In this document: positions 8,037 through 16,629 of the stretch, piece after piece
How positions within the stretch are numbered: the stretch's first letter is position 1
Layout of the letters: every line of letters starts with the position of its first letter
Assembly: GCA_027621915.1 (NCBI GenBank)
Contig: JAQCAD010000001.1
Span: forward strand, 124,001-188,000
DNA: 64,000 nt
Reading direction: 5' to 3'
Origin: Pseudomonadota bacterium
GTDB taxonomy: Bacteria > Pseudomonadota > Gammaproteobacteria > Steroidobacterales > Woeseiaceae
The notes under the pieces: generated by a model
Databases searched by the model: none
What the model was told of the DNA's origin: nothing
What the model saw: the letters and a program-made list of their open reading frames with translations, nothing else
Position numbers and translations under genes: made by a program

Positions 8037-9626
8037 TCATGCGCCTGGCACGGGTTGGCAACATCCCTGATCGGAAAAGTACTGCGCCAGATACTCGTCA
8101 AAATTGATCGTGTCCGACGCCTCAATCTTTCGTTGACGCGCCAGCGATTCAGCTGCTTCGTTTTCGTAAAATTTCAGACGATCGTCGTCAAGTCTGCCGA
8201 GATCGGCGAAATATTCCTTGTGCCCGAGCGCGCACTTCATCGCAAAATCAAAAAATCCGGTTCCATCGTGGCGTAACTCTTCGAGAACGCGAGCCGACGG
8301 TGTCTCTTCGGGATTTTCGACTAACGATGACTGCGCGTGAATGGCCAACCCATATGCGTTTCCGCTCTCCCCCTTATCGATTAGCTCCGCAATCGCGCCC
8401 ACATCTTCGATTATTTCCCGCGCCCATGCATTCAGCGTCACGGGCTCGCCATTACGAATCAGGCGCACATCCGGATTTCGCCCTTCTTTGGCAACCACGC
8501 TGTGGTTTCGACTGGATTCCAGCCAGCACCTCTCGTCCATTGGCGGGCTCTCATGAAGCAGGCAATAGATCAGAAACGCCTCGGTAAAGCGCATCGCGTT
8601 CTGATTAACGCCGACCGGGTCAAAGACATTCAAATCGAGCGATCGGACCTCGACGTATTCTATTCCGGCTCGACGCAATGCGGCGGTCGGTCGCTCGCCG
8701 GAGCGTGCGACTCGTTTCGGTCGAATCGGGCTGTAATATTCATTCTCGATCTGGAGCTGACTGGCACTCAGCTGCCTGTATTCGCCGTTCACTTTTACGC
8801 CGATCTTCTCGTAGCCGGCATCCGAGGTGCAGATCGCGCAACGCAGATCATCGACGTACTCCTTCAGTGAATTCAGCGATATATCGAGTTTTGCCTGCGA
8901 ATTGTTGCTGTAGCCCAAATCGCTCATTCGCAAAGAGGTGCCGAACGGTTCGTAGTACGTGCTTTCATTGAAAGTCTTCAGATTAGTACTGGTATCGCCG
9001 AGAAAAGACTTACACAACGCGGGGGAAGCGCCGAACAGGTAGAGCACCAACCATCCCATTCGTCGAAAATTTCTCACCAGTCCCATGTAAGCTTCGGATC
9101 GGAAATCATCGTCAGACTGTCTGGATTGTTCGGATTCTTTATAGTGCGGCCAGAAACGGGCCGGCAAGGAATAGTTGAAATGCACACCTGCAATCGTCTG
9201 CATTTTTCTCCCGTATCGGTATCCCAGGCCGTTTCTGTAGATTGTCTTCATCTGACCGACATTTGAGTTACCGTACTGTGCCAGCGGTATATCGGTATCT
9301 CCGAGCACGAGGCAAGGCATGCTGTTAACCCAAAGCAGCTCGTCGCCAAGGCGCTCGTATGTAAACTGGTGAATCTCGCAAAGTGCACGCAGCGTTTCCC
9401 AGGTATTTGCGTGCGCGGGCGTAACGAATTCGAGGAGTGCTTCGGAAAAATCTGTCGTAATAAAAGGATTGGTCAGCGCGGATCCCAGCGCCCGGGGATG
9501 CGGTGAATCGGCAAGTCGACCGTCCGTGTCCACGCGCAAAGATTCTTTCTCTATACCTTTTAGTCCGCCGGCCAGGATACCGGGTTGACTGCTTGCAGCT
9601 AGTCGATCAATACGTTTTTTAACCAT
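8037..9626 (-). CDS. gshA: Glutamate–cysteine ligase
   Basis: First enzyme of glutathione synthesis, joining glutamate and cysteine with ATP in the cytosol. From ATG 9626 the protein has 529 residues, close to the 518 of E. coli GshA. A longer reading frame to 9713 adds residues unlike the family. Visible family segments include GGLKGIEKESLRV (about residues 20–32), FITTDFSEALLEFVTP, the GVHFNYSLP active-site stretch, and YVEVRSLDLNVFDPVGV. It is the proteobacterial GshA type. It is convergent with the aminotransferase gene, with a 3-base gap. Confidence 0.96.
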   Translation of the reverse strand: MVKKRIDRLAASSQPGILAGGLKGIEKESLRVDTDGRLADSPHPRALGSALTNPFITTDFSEALLEFVTPAHANTWETLRALCEIHQFTYERLGDELLWVNSMPCLVLGDTDIPLAQYGNSNVGQMKTIYRNGLGYRYGRKMQTIAGVHFNYSLPARFWPHYKESEQSRQSDDDFRSEAYMGLVRNFRRMGWLVLYLFGASPALCKSFLGDTSTNLKTFNESTYYEPFGTSLRMSDLGYSNNSQAKLDISLNSLKEYVDDLRCAICTSDAGYEKIGVKVNGEYRQLSASQLQIENEYYSPIRPKRVARSGERPTAALRRAGIEYVEVRSLDLNVFDPVGVNQNAMRFTEAFLIYCLLHESPPMDERCWLESSRNHSVVAKEGRNPDVRLIRNGEPVTLNAWAREIIEDVGAIAELIDKGESGNAYGLAIHAQSSLVENPEETPSARVLEELRHDGTGFFDFAMKCALGHKEYFADLGRLDDDRLKFYENEAAESLARQRKIEASDTINFDEYLAQYFSDQGCCQPVPGA

Positions 9627-9782
9627 TCGATTCAATCGACTATTTCCACTTATTTGGGTGCCGGACCAGCAATCGGGGACTATACAGAGACCACCATGAA
9701 CTGCCAACGGCACCAGGTTCCGCGATCCCGCTCGTAATCGCTATACTGTTCGCAGGCACGAGGTCCCGAGGGATACCGGGCA

Positions 9783-10172
9783 ATGATGGTACCGATAACT
9801 GGCAAAACAACTCGAATTGGCATTATATGCTGCATGTTGCTGGTTGCGAGTGACGCGTGGGCGCTGCGCTGTGGCAGTCGCCTGATCAAGGAAGGTATGC
9901 TGGAGTCGCAGGTCATTGGCTTATGCGGTGAGCCGGTTTCGAGTCGCAGCCTGGGTTACGTGTTACGCCCCTATATCATCAAACGTCCGGCAGGTTCGTC
10001 CAGCCTGAGCGGTACACGGCATTTGTACGCCGGTTTTCACGAGGAACTGCTCGTTAAAGAGATGTTGTTTAATTTCGGGCCACAAAAATTGATGAGACTG
10101 ATCAGGTTTGAAGGCGGGCGACTGGTGTCGATCGAAACAGCGGGCTACGGGCACCGCAACGCAAAAGACTAA
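9783..10172 (+). CDS. DUF2845 secreted protein
   Basis: 129 residues with a signal peptide (hydrophobic core IIGIICCMLLV-like, cut after about residue 27, ...SDAWA). The mature part begins LRCGSRLIKEGMLESQVIGLCGEP and ends NFGPQKLMRLIRFEGGRLVSIETAGYG. This is the layout of DUF2845: two conserved cysteines in the first strand region, then a C-terminal NFGP–RFxxGRL–IETxGYG signature. It is a periplasmic protein of unknown role found in many gammaproteobacteria, often in several copies. A second ATG directly follows the first, so the true start is uncertain by one codon. Confidence 0.82.
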   Translation: MMVPITGKTTRIGIICCMLLVASDAWALRCGSRLIKEGMLESQVIGLCGEPVSSRSLGYVLRPYIIKRPAGSSSLSGTRHLYAGFHEELLVKEMLFNFGPQKLMRLIRFEGGRLVSIETAGYGHRNAKD

Positions 10173-10261
10173 TCTGCGCGATCAGGTCACGATAATCTGG
10201 TCGCCGGCAATGTACTATGCGTCAGGCCTTACCCGGTAATTCATCAGGAGACTATTTTTCA

Positions 10262-10672
10262 ATGAGTGATGCCAAGACGCGACGCCTGCGTGATTCTGCA
10301 CGCGGACCTGGAACTCTGATCAGTGAAGGGTGCAAGATTGAAGGCCTGCTTACCGGCTCAGGCAACTTCATGATCAATGGTGAGATCGATGGGGAATGTA
10401 ATATTGACGGGTCGATAACACTTGCCCGCTCCGGTTACTTCAAGGGGTTGATGAAAGCGACATCCGTCATCGTTGCAGGCACCGTTGATGGAGATATCGT
10501 CGCGGAAGGTCGGGTTGAGATCAGTGAAACGGCCAAAATCACCGGAACGGTTTCAGGAGAAGCGATTGCAGTCGCAGCTGGTGCAGTTGTTGAGGGTGTG
10601 ATGAAAACTACCGGCAGACAAAATCCTCATGAATTTGTCGCAAAGCGCAAAGACGACAGTGGATCGGACTGA
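10262..10672 (+). CDS. Bactofilin (polymer-forming cytoskeletal protein)
   Basis: 136 residues from ATG 10262, which has AGGAG about 13 bases upstream. A frame extension to 10217 is probably untranslated. The core (about residues 20–115) is a run of short repeats such as GTLISEGCKIEGLLTGSGNFMINGEIDGECNIDGS, GTVDGDIVAEGRVEIS and GTVSGEAIAVAAGAVVEG. Their hydrophobic-glycine spacing is that of the bactofilin right-handed beta-helix. Bactofilins assemble nucleotide-free filaments at the inner membrane and position cell-wall or polar machinery. The disordered N- and C-terminal tails are normal for the family. It is convergent with the response-regulator gene. Confidence 0.9.
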   Translation: MSDAKTRRLRDSARGPGTLISEGCKIEGLLTGSGNFMINGEIDGECNIDGSITLARSGYFKGLMKATSVIVAGTVDGDIVAEGRVEISETAKITGTVSGEAIAVAAGAVVEGVMKTTGRQNPHEFVAKRKDDSGSD

Positions 10673-10683
10673 TACGGCTCGCG

Positions 10684-12015
10684 CTAAAAGCTGTCAGGAA
10701 TAATCGATATCGCTACTCGATTATTTTTGGCTGCGATGTCGTTCCAGGTGCCCGCACTGACATTTTCCGGAGCAATTGGGTAGTCCAACACCGGATCAAA
10801 GTTCCCGTGCGAGGTAATCTCGTATCGTATTTTCCCTGCTGATCTTTCGTCAGCGAGCCGCACATAATTCGCAAATGCGACCGATTGCCGAAGTCCCAGT
10901 TCGTAAGCTTCACCTGCTGTCGACCCGGTCCGGTCACAATTGACAGCGGCCATATTTTCCTGCGCCATCTCGTACCCATTCGGTCCGGTGGTTGCGGACA
11001 GACAGAAGTCCCCCACGTGCGTGTCAATTCTGACAATTCCTCTGAACTCTATGTTTTCCAGCTGTTCGGCGAGTTGCTCAAGCACCGCGAGCCGGTCATC
11101 TCCAAGCGGCAATTCGTCAAAACCGTACAATGACCCCTGGTTCGCGCCCCACTCAAGGCCGGCCAGCGTCGCGGTAAACATTGCATTGACAGATTGTCGA
11201 TAGCCATTGAGTTGCTGCTGCGCCAGCCTGGAATCTTCGTTGCCGCTGACGCGTTGATCCTCTACTTCCTGCTGCAGCAACGTGTGTTGCAACTGAAATT
11301 CTGTCCATTCCCGTTCACGTTGCCAATATAGCCACGCGAACGCGGTAGTTACTACTATCAGAACAAATACTACGGTCGGCAGCAGTAAAGACGGGACGCT
11401 GTCCTCGTCAGCTTCAATATCAACATCCCGCCTGTCGGTCACCGGCCTTAGTTGATCTACAACCCGCGCAGCGATCGCTTCATAACTGCCCAGAATATCG
11501 CGGCGCATAATCGACCGCTGCTGCTCGAACAGATCCGTAATCAGAATTCGCAGATCATGATCGAGGGTTTCGAGCCCCGGAAACTCGCCGCTTGTTCCGA
11601 TCATCGCAGAATCCTGCTCGCCTCCCTGTTGTGCTGTGCTATCAGCACCAATCATGCGTAAAGTTGTTAGGACTTTGGAGACTTCCACTGGCTCAATTGT
11701 TTTCGGCAGGACACCAACCGCGCCCAGCGCACGTGCTTGTCCCACATAGAGTTCACCTTCCTGCGACGTGTACATCATGATTGGGATGGTGGCGGTGTCC
11801 GGGTTGTTCTTTATCGCGGTGACTGCCTCAAACCCGTCCATTCCGGGCATAAGGTGATCCATAAAAATCACGTCAGGCCGATGGTCGGAAAGGTAGTCCA
11901 ACGCATTCTCCGCCGACTCAACTGTGTCCACATTGAGCTCGTGCGCTTCCAGCATCCTCTTGAGTACAACTCGTGCGGATTTCGAGTCGTCTACGATGAG
12001 TGCTGTTTTAGCCAC
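10684..12015 (-). CDS. CheY-like response regulator fused to a transmembrane coiled-coil module
   Basis: 443 residues. Residues 1–122 are a receiver domain: acidic pair D9/D10, phospho-acceptor D53 in FMDHLMPGMDG, T/S83–84 and K105 in VLPK. A cytosolic linker is followed by one clear transmembrane helix (about 210–230, LLPTVVFVLIVVTTAFAWLYW). Next come a glutamine-rich coiled coil (about 235–285) and a C-terminal domain of about 150 residues that would be periplasmic. That domain contains LEQLAEQLENIEFRGIVRIDTHVG and resembles an OmpA-like fold only loosely. Receivers covalently joined to a membrane span are rare. It is divergent from the GGDEF–EAL gene, so both may serve one signalling pathway. 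Confidence 0.82.
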   Translation of the reverse strand: MAKTALIVDDSKSARVVLKRMLEAHELNVDTVESAENALDYLSDHRPDVIFMDHLMPGMDGFEAVTAIKNNPDTATIPIMMYTSQEGELYVGQARALGAVGVLPKTIEPVEVSKVLTTLRMIGADSTAQQGGEQDSAMIGTSGEFPGLETLDHDLRILITDLFEQQRSIMRRDILGSYEAIAARVVDQLRPVTDRRDVDIEADEDSVPSLLLPTVVFVLIVVTTAFAWLYWQREREWTEFQLQHTLLQQEVEDQRVSGNEDSRLAQQQLNGYRQSVNAMFTATLAGLEWGANQGSLYGFDELPLGDDRLAVLEQLAEQLENIEFRGIVRIDTHVGDFCLSATTGPNGYEMAQENMAAVNCDRTGSTAGEAYELGLRQSVAFANYVRLADERSAGKIRYEITSHGNFDPVLDYPIAPENVSAGTWNDIAAKNNRVAISIIPDSF

Positions 12016-12364
12016 AGGAAGTCTGTTTGACGTACGTTTGCCGCATATTCGCCCGGAGCCCTGATTTAATAGAATAAACGCCCAATTTCAGCGGTTTCCC
12101 TGCAATCAGCAGTGCCCGATTATGTCACGAGCGGGCAGATTAGCGATGATTCGCAAAATGGATCGATTGGTCAATGATGCGGTGGTAGACTAGCTGGAGT
12201 TCCGAGTGACAGATCGCTGATGCGACAGACTAGGCGAAGTTAGATGGACCCGCCTTAGGTCGATGATTGGCCAACAATAATAAGAAGCGGACCAGCAGCC
12301 CCAGGCAAAAAAGTGCAGTCAAATGGCTTGAATTTGCCAGGGTCGACAGGGTCTACAATGAAAT
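12016..12364. other. Intergenic region between divergent signalling genes
   Basis: About 350 bases without a convincing open frame. It separates the response-regulator gene (minus) from the GGDEF–EAL gene (plus) and must hold both promoters. The base composition is mixed. I see no strong palindrome, no tRNA-like structure and no clear terminator. The ribosome site before the GGDEF–EAL start is weak. Confidence 0.5.
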
Positions 12365-14812
12365 ATGACCGGACGAATCCTTCCCAAGTACCTGATCCTT
12401 ATGTCGACGCTGACGTTAGTTGGCATAGGCAGTATGTTGTCCATTTTCTATGGTCAGTACCAATGGCTGACATCCGGCATTGTCGCCACCAGCGTCAAGC
12501 AACATGAAGTGAGCCTCGCCGCCAGTTTCGAGCGGCAGGCACGGGGACAGTTACACAATATTGCTGACAGTCTGGCCGCGTCCGATGACGACGATACAGC
12601 AACATTGCAGCGGGCTCTCGATCAAATTGTTCGCGAAAACGAAATACTGGTCGGCCTGCACTTCGTGCGCCCTGACGGAGTCGATATCCGATCGGGTCCC
12701 GTCGCCAATGAGCCTACTTCGGGAAACACGTTGTGGGGGGACGAGCAGTTGTTCATGAAGTACCCGGTTATGAAAGACGACCAGGAGATTGGCTCCCTAG
12801 CAAGCAGCTTTTCCCTTGCGACGCTGGTTGCGGAATCCGAAGCCTTTGAAGAGCAACTGGTCACTTTGGGTACACAGAGCCGCAATGTCAGTTTCGTCTG
12901 GATTGGAGGAGCTACATTCTTAACAGTGCTGCTGTGCGGGTTCGTAATTTGGGTGATTGCGACGATGCAGGCCCAGCGAATACGGGAGCTAAAAGATCAG
13001 GCTGAGAAACTAAGCGATGCTGACTATGGCGAACCACTTGAAATTGGACGCGATGACGTATTCGGAGACCTCGCAACCGTTCTCAACGATATGCGAGAGA
13101 AGCTAAAACGAACCACAATATCCAGGGACTATGTCGACAGTGTTCTGTCGAGCATGAACGAGGCGATCATCGTTACCTCCTCCAAGGGCATGATCACGCG
13201 CGTCAACGGCGCGACAACAAGAATGCTTGGTTATTCGCACGACGAACTGGTAGGCCATCATATCGATCTGATCGTAGATCAAACCAAGGGCGGCGCCCTG
13301 GAGACGGAATCTGGCACAGACGTGCCGCGCGAAGCGTTCCTGATGTCGAGCTCAGGCGATCAGATTCCTGTTTCATATACGAGTTCGGCAATAGAGGCCG
13401 AGGGCGATTTTTATGGACATAGAATCTATGCTGCTCAGAATATTACAGAGAGGAGGAAGGCCGAACAAAGAATCAGGTACCTGGCACGAATTGACGCACT
13501 AACGAAAGTTCCAAATAGAATGCAGTTTCAGCATTTGTTGCAGAGGGCAATCGCCAAAGCGAAGAAGGGCAATAGGTCGATCTGCCTTTTTTATATCGAT
13601 ATCGACCACTTCAAAGATATTAACGATACCTTCGGTCACCTGGCTGGCGATGCAACTCTCGAAACAGTGGCCGAACGACTGAAAAATGCGCTCCCGGAAG
13701 ATTCGGTGATTGGGCGCCTGGCGGGGGACGAGTTCGCCGTCATCGTTGACAAGCTTGGCGTCGAGCAGGGGCATCGGACGCCGTTGGACAAGCTTGCGCG
13801 CTTGCTCCTTGATCGTCTGGCGGAACCTTTCATGGTTCAAGGCCACGAGGTTTTTATGACCGCAAGCATGGGCGTCGCGTTGTATCCGACCGACGCGCCG
13901 AATGTAATTGACCTTATTCGTAATGCAGATGCAGCTCTTTATCACTCGAAGAAATTGGGAGGGAATGTACACACTTATTACGTACCGGAAATGAACGAGG
14001 CTGCGGTAGAGCGCCTGATGACCAAGAGCAAACTCAAACGCGCGTTCGAGCGCGATGAGCTTCTTGTTCACTACCAACCGAAATACAACTTGCGTTCCGG
14101 GGAGATCATTGGTGCGGAGGCACTTGTCAGATGGGAGTTGCCCGAGCGAGGCATCATACTTCCGTCGGATTTCATACCGATTGCAGAAGAGACAAATCTC
14201 ATCATTGAAATCGGAGAGTGGGTTCTCGACCGTGTCTGTGAGGACTTTCGAAAGTGGCAGAAATCTGTGTCGTCCCCGGGGCGCGTGTCCGTCAATTTGT
14301 CATTGAAACAGTTGCGCCAACTTAACTTCATTAACCGGATCAGCTCCATAATGCGCGGTCACGGCGTTTCTCCGACTTCGCTCGAACTGGAAATCACCGA
14401 GACAACTTTGATGGAGAACCCGACGCGTACAATCAAGATTCTCGATGAACTGTATGCACTCGGTCTGCACCTCGCAATTGACGATTTCGGCACGGGATAT
14501 TCTTCTCTAAGTGCCTTGCAACAGTTTCCAATCAGCACGCTGAAAATCGACAAGTCATTTGTTCAGAACATCGCAGTAAACGCGGATGACGCAACTATCA
14601 TTGGCACAATCGTCCACATGGGCCAGAGTTTGAGAATGGACGTAGTGGCCGAGGGCGTCGAAACTGAAGATCAGCTGGCGTTCTTGCAATCGCTGGATTG
14701 CACCTACGTGCAGGGTCTTCTGTTTGGGGATCCCATGAGCTCGGATAACTACCTTGAACTGCTCCTGGCGCAGGCGGCTGGAACGGATACTCATCGGACA
14801 CTGTTTGCATGA
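12365..14812 (+). CDS. Membrane PAS–GGDEF–EAL cyclic-di-GMP enzyme
   Basis: 815 residues. Transmembrane helices at about 8–30 and 176–200 flank a periplasmic sensor region. A HAMP-like linker (about 200–250), a PAS domain (about 255–365) and GGDEF (about 370–540) and EAL (about 550–800) domains follow. The cyclase loop reads AGDEF (453–457), a variant compatible with activity, after the metal-binding FYIDIDHFKDIND. The phosphodiesterase motif EAL is intact (585–587), with conserved NLS (about 644–646) and DDFGTGYSS (706–714). It is therefore probably bifunctional or switchable for cyclic-di-GMP, controlling motility or biofilm behaviour. ATG 12365 is used; a later ATG at 12401 is possible but would shorten the first helix. 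Confidence 0.93.
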   Translation: MTGRILPKYLILMSTLTLVGIGSMLSIFYGQYQWLTSGIVATSVKQHEVSLAASFERQARGQLHNIADSLAASDDDDTATLQRALDQIVRENEILVGLHFVRPDGVDIRSGPVANEPTSGNTLWGDEQLFMKYPVMKDDQEIGSLASSFSLATLVAESEAFEEQLVTLGTQSRNVSFVWIGGATFLTVLLCGFVIWVIATMQAQRIRELKDQAEKLSDADYGEPLEIGRDDVFGDLATVLNDMREKLKRTTISRDYVDSVLSSMNEAIIVTSSKGMITRVNGATTRMLGYSHDELVGHHIDLIVDQTKGGALETESGTDVPREAFLMSSSGDQIPVSYTSSAIEAEGDFYGHRIYAAQNITERRKAEQRIRYLARIDALTKVPNRMQFQHLLQRAIAKAKKGNRSICLFYIDIDHFKDINDTFGHLAGDATLETVAERLKNALPEDSVIGRLAGDEFAVIVDKLGVEQGHRTPLDKLARLLLDRLAEPFMVQGHEVFMTASMGVALYPTDAPNVIDLIRNADAALYHSKKLGGNVHTYYVPEMNEAAVERLMTKSKLKRAFERDELLVHYQPKYNLRSGEIIGAEALVRWELPERGIILPSDFIPIAEETNLIIEIGEWVLDRVCEDFRKWQKSVSSPGRVSVNLSLKQLRQLNFINRISSIMRGHGVSPTSLELEITETTLMENPTRTIKILDELYALGLHLAIDDFGTGYSSLSALQQFPISTLKIDKSFVQNIAVNADDATIIGTIVHMGQSLRMDVVAEGVETEDQLAFLQSLDCTYVQGLLFGDPMSSDNYLELLLAQAAGTDTHRTLFA

Positions 14813-14965
14813 AATCGTGCACTTGTTCGATAAATTACTGATTTATTTGCTGTTTCTAATGACGCTTCACTACGATGGGCCTACGTGATTAAATAGTGCC
14901 CCAATAATAATTCATACCGGCTGCCGGATACGTCCGTATTAGCTACTAACCAAAAAGTCAGGACA

Positions 14966-15328
14966 ATGAACTCATTCATCAAGATCGTTTTTAGCATATC
15001 TATGGTTTTCGCTGCGCATTCAGGCTTCGCATGTGATTACCCGAATCGCGCCCTGGTGCCAAACGGCAGTACGGCCACTAAGGAAGAGATGGTCGAGGGG
15101 CAGCGTGGCGTAAAGGCATATGTGGCCGCGATGCAGGTTTATCTCGACTGTATTGTCGAAGAGGAAAAAACTGCACGAAACGCAATAGGAAACCTTGAGG
15201 CGGACCAGGAACAGGAACGGGAAGATATGTTGAACAAGAAGTACAATGCTGCAGTTGATGAAATGGAACGACTTGCCGCACAATTCAATTCCGAAGTACA
15301 GGCATACAAGGCCAAGGAAGAAGGTTAG
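14966..15328 (+). CDS. Small secreted coiled-coil protein, unknown function
   Basis: 120 residues with an N-terminal signal peptide (hydrophobic core FSISMVFAAHSGFA, probable cut before CDYPN). The mature part is highly charged and likely one long helix or coiled coil from about residue 45 onward (EEEKTARN..., EADQEQEREDM, DEMERLAAQFNSEV). I do not recognise it. An AGGA motif lies just upstream of the ATG. The gene is followed by a 25-bp tandem repeat and a strong terminator, so it looks like an independent, well-insulated unit. Confidence 0.7.
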   Translation: MNSFIKIVFSISMVFAAHSGFACDYPNRALVPNGSTATKEEMVEGQRGVKAYVAAMQVYLDCIVEEEKTARNAIGNLEADQEQEREDMLNKKYNAAVDEMERLAAQFNSEVQAYKAKEEG

Positions 15329-15335
15329 CCAGCAA

Positions 15336-15385
15336 TAAGGACCTGACAGATACACGAAATTAAGGACCTGACAGATACACGAAAT
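15336..15385. repeat. Two perfect tandem copies of a 25-bp unit
   Basis: Positions 15336–15360 and 15361–15385 are identical (unit starts TAAGGACCTGACAG and ends CACGAAAT). They lie in the 3' untranslated region of the small secreted protein, directly before the terminator stem. The exact duplication suggests a recent slippage event or a paired protein- or RNA-binding site. Confidence 0.9.
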
Positions 15386-15387
15386 AA

Positions 15388-15412
15388 AGCCCGTCATTTG
15401 ACGGGCTTTTTT
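15388..15412 (+). terminator. Rho-independent terminator
   Basis: A perfect 9-bp stem, AGCCCGTCA (15388–15396) with TGACGGGCT (15399–15407), and a two-base loop run into six consecutive T residues (T-tract to 15412). It ends the transcript of the small secreted coiled-coil protein and shields the convergent phage-shock genes. Confidence 0.92.
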
Positions 15413-15460
15413 GTGTCCGGCGTCCGCTCCAGCTTTTGTGTTGCCCGGATCGACTGCGCG

Positions 15461-15682
15461 TTAGAGGGAGTCGATTTCTCTTTTCAGATCGAAGCGATTT
15501 TCGGTGATTATTCGTTCCAGGACTTTAATTCGATCTTCAAGCATGCCGATCTTCGACAATGTTTCCTCTAGCTCGTCATTATGGTCCGGCCTGACTTTTC
15601 TTTGCTTGATCCACGTTTCGATGACCTTGCTGAACATCACGATAGAGACCAGCAGGAGTACGAAAATCAGACTACCGTTCAT
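15461..15682 (-). CDS. PspB-like miniprotein at the end of the phage-shock operon
   Basis: 73 residues: one N-terminal transmembrane helix (about 4–21, SLIFVLLLVSIVMFSKVI), then a basic stretch (KQRKVRP) and a C-terminal coiled coil (LEETLSKIGMLEDRIKVLERII). The plan of helix, basic linker and leucine-rich coil is that of PspB, but the sequence is diverged. It is the last gene of the minus-strand phage-shock run, 31 bases after the second PspC gene. It may be a duplicated PspB partner for that PspC. Confidence 0.7.
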   Translation of the reverse strand: MNGSLIFVLLLVSIVMFSKVIETWIKQRKVRPDHNDELEETLSKIGMLEDRIKVLERIITENRFDLKREIDSL

Positions 15683-15713
15683 TTAGTTTTCCTTGCGAAA
15701 TCAGTGTAGCTTG

Positions 15714-16100
15714 TCAGAGTTTTCTGAATTCCTGATCCAGTTCGAATTTCGATGATGTTACATATCGCTCCAGCCGGGCTAATCTGGAGTCCAGAGATTG
15801 AAATCTTCTCTTAACGTCTCCGAGTGTCTTGCCAGGCGACGCACGAAGTGCCTGGCGGAAACCCGCGTCGACACCGGATTGTCGTCTGGCATCAGGAGCC
15901 GATGGCACCAGAAATACTGTCGCGAAATAAGCCAACAAGGTAACGGGCATCGCCATCAACAAGGATAAAACGGCGAGACACCTGGTCGCTTTCAGGTTGA
16001 ATCCAAAGTAATCGGCCAGGCCTGCACAGACACCGGCAACCATAGCCCGATCCGCGTTCCTGTAGAAACGTCGATATGGAATGTCATCATATCGACTCAT
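15714..16100 (-). CDS. pspC: PspC-domain protein, second copy
   Basis: 128 residues from ATG 16100, which overlaps the stop of the preceding pspC gene in an ATGA arrangement. A frame start at 16112 is less likely. RFYRNADRAMVAGVCAGLADYFGFN followed by a hydrophobic helix (CLAVLSLLMAMPVTLLAYFATVFLV) is the PspC domain. The C-terminal half is a helical, charged extension (about residues 75–128, FQSLDSRLARLERYV). PspC with PspB senses envelope stress and recruits PspA to the inner membrane. Confidence 0.88.
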   Translation of the reverse strand: MSRYDDIPYRRFYRNADRAMVAGVCAGLADYFGFNLKATRCLAVLSLLMAMPVTLLAYFATVFLVPSAPDARRQSGVDAGFRQALRASPGKTLGDVKRRFQSLDSRLARLERYVTSSKFELDQEFRKL

Positions 16101-16393
16101 GAGTGCCTCCATCGGTCATCCCTGGAAAATCGGCGCCAGAATTCGTACTCCTGCTCTCGGCCCGAATAGATAAGCGGTTTTTCCCTGATCAATAATGTTG
16201 CGGCGATGTAAGCCAGCAACGTTGCCCAGAAAAACACAATCAGGCAAATGATCGCAATGATACGTACCGTGCCAGTTCGGAAATTGAATCGATCGGCAAA
16301 GCCGGCACAAACGCCGAAAATCCAGCCATTTTCCCTGTCGCGATACAAACCACGCAGTGGCCCATAATCCAGGTTCCAGGTGTCCCTGCTCAC
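16097..16393 (-). CDS. pspC: PspC-domain protein, first copy
   Basis: 98 residues. LRGLYRDRENGWIFGVCAGFADRFNFRTGTVRII and the following helix (CLIVFFWATLLAYIAATLLI) form a compact PspC domain with a short tail. It overlaps pspB (upstream) and the second pspC (downstream) by four bases each, so all three are translationally coupled. In characterised systems PspC is an inner-membrane stress sensor that relieves PspA inhibition of PspF. Two tandem PspC genes suggest a heteromeric sensor. Confidence 0.9.
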   Translation of the reverse strand: MSRDTWNLDYGPLRGLYRDRENGWIFGVCAGFADRFNFRTGTVRIIAIICLIVFFWATLLAYIAATLLIREKPLIYSGREQEYEFWRRFSRDDRWRHS

Positions 16394-16629
16394 AACTTCT
16401 TCCTCCAGTCAGACAGCTCGTTATCAAGAATTGTTTCGAGGCTCTCCAGTCGCTCTTCCAACTGTTGTGACATCAACCACATGTCTTCCAGCATCTTCTC
16501 GTCGCCTCCGGATATTTCCCGCGACTGCTTCCATTTGGTTATGAAGTGCAGAACGATAAACAGAGGCGCCGGTACCGCGATGAAAACGATCAGCGCAATG
16601 GTCAGCAGTTCTCCCATTCCGAGTCCCAT
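16390..16629 (-). CDS. pspB: Phage shock protein B
   Basis: 79 residues, the normal size. A transmembrane helix occupies about residues 8–28 (LTIALIVFIAVPAPLFIVLHF), followed by TKWKQSREISGGDEKMLEDMW and a C-terminal coiled coil (LEERLESLETILD). This is a clear PspB. Its ATG directly abuts the pspA stop (16630), and its stop overlaps the pspC start by four bases. It works with PspC at the inner membrane. Confidence 0.93.
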   Translation of the reverse strand: MGLGMGELLTIALIVFIAVPAPLFIVLHFITKWKQSREISGGDEKMLEDMWLMSQQLEERLESLETILDNELSDWRKKL

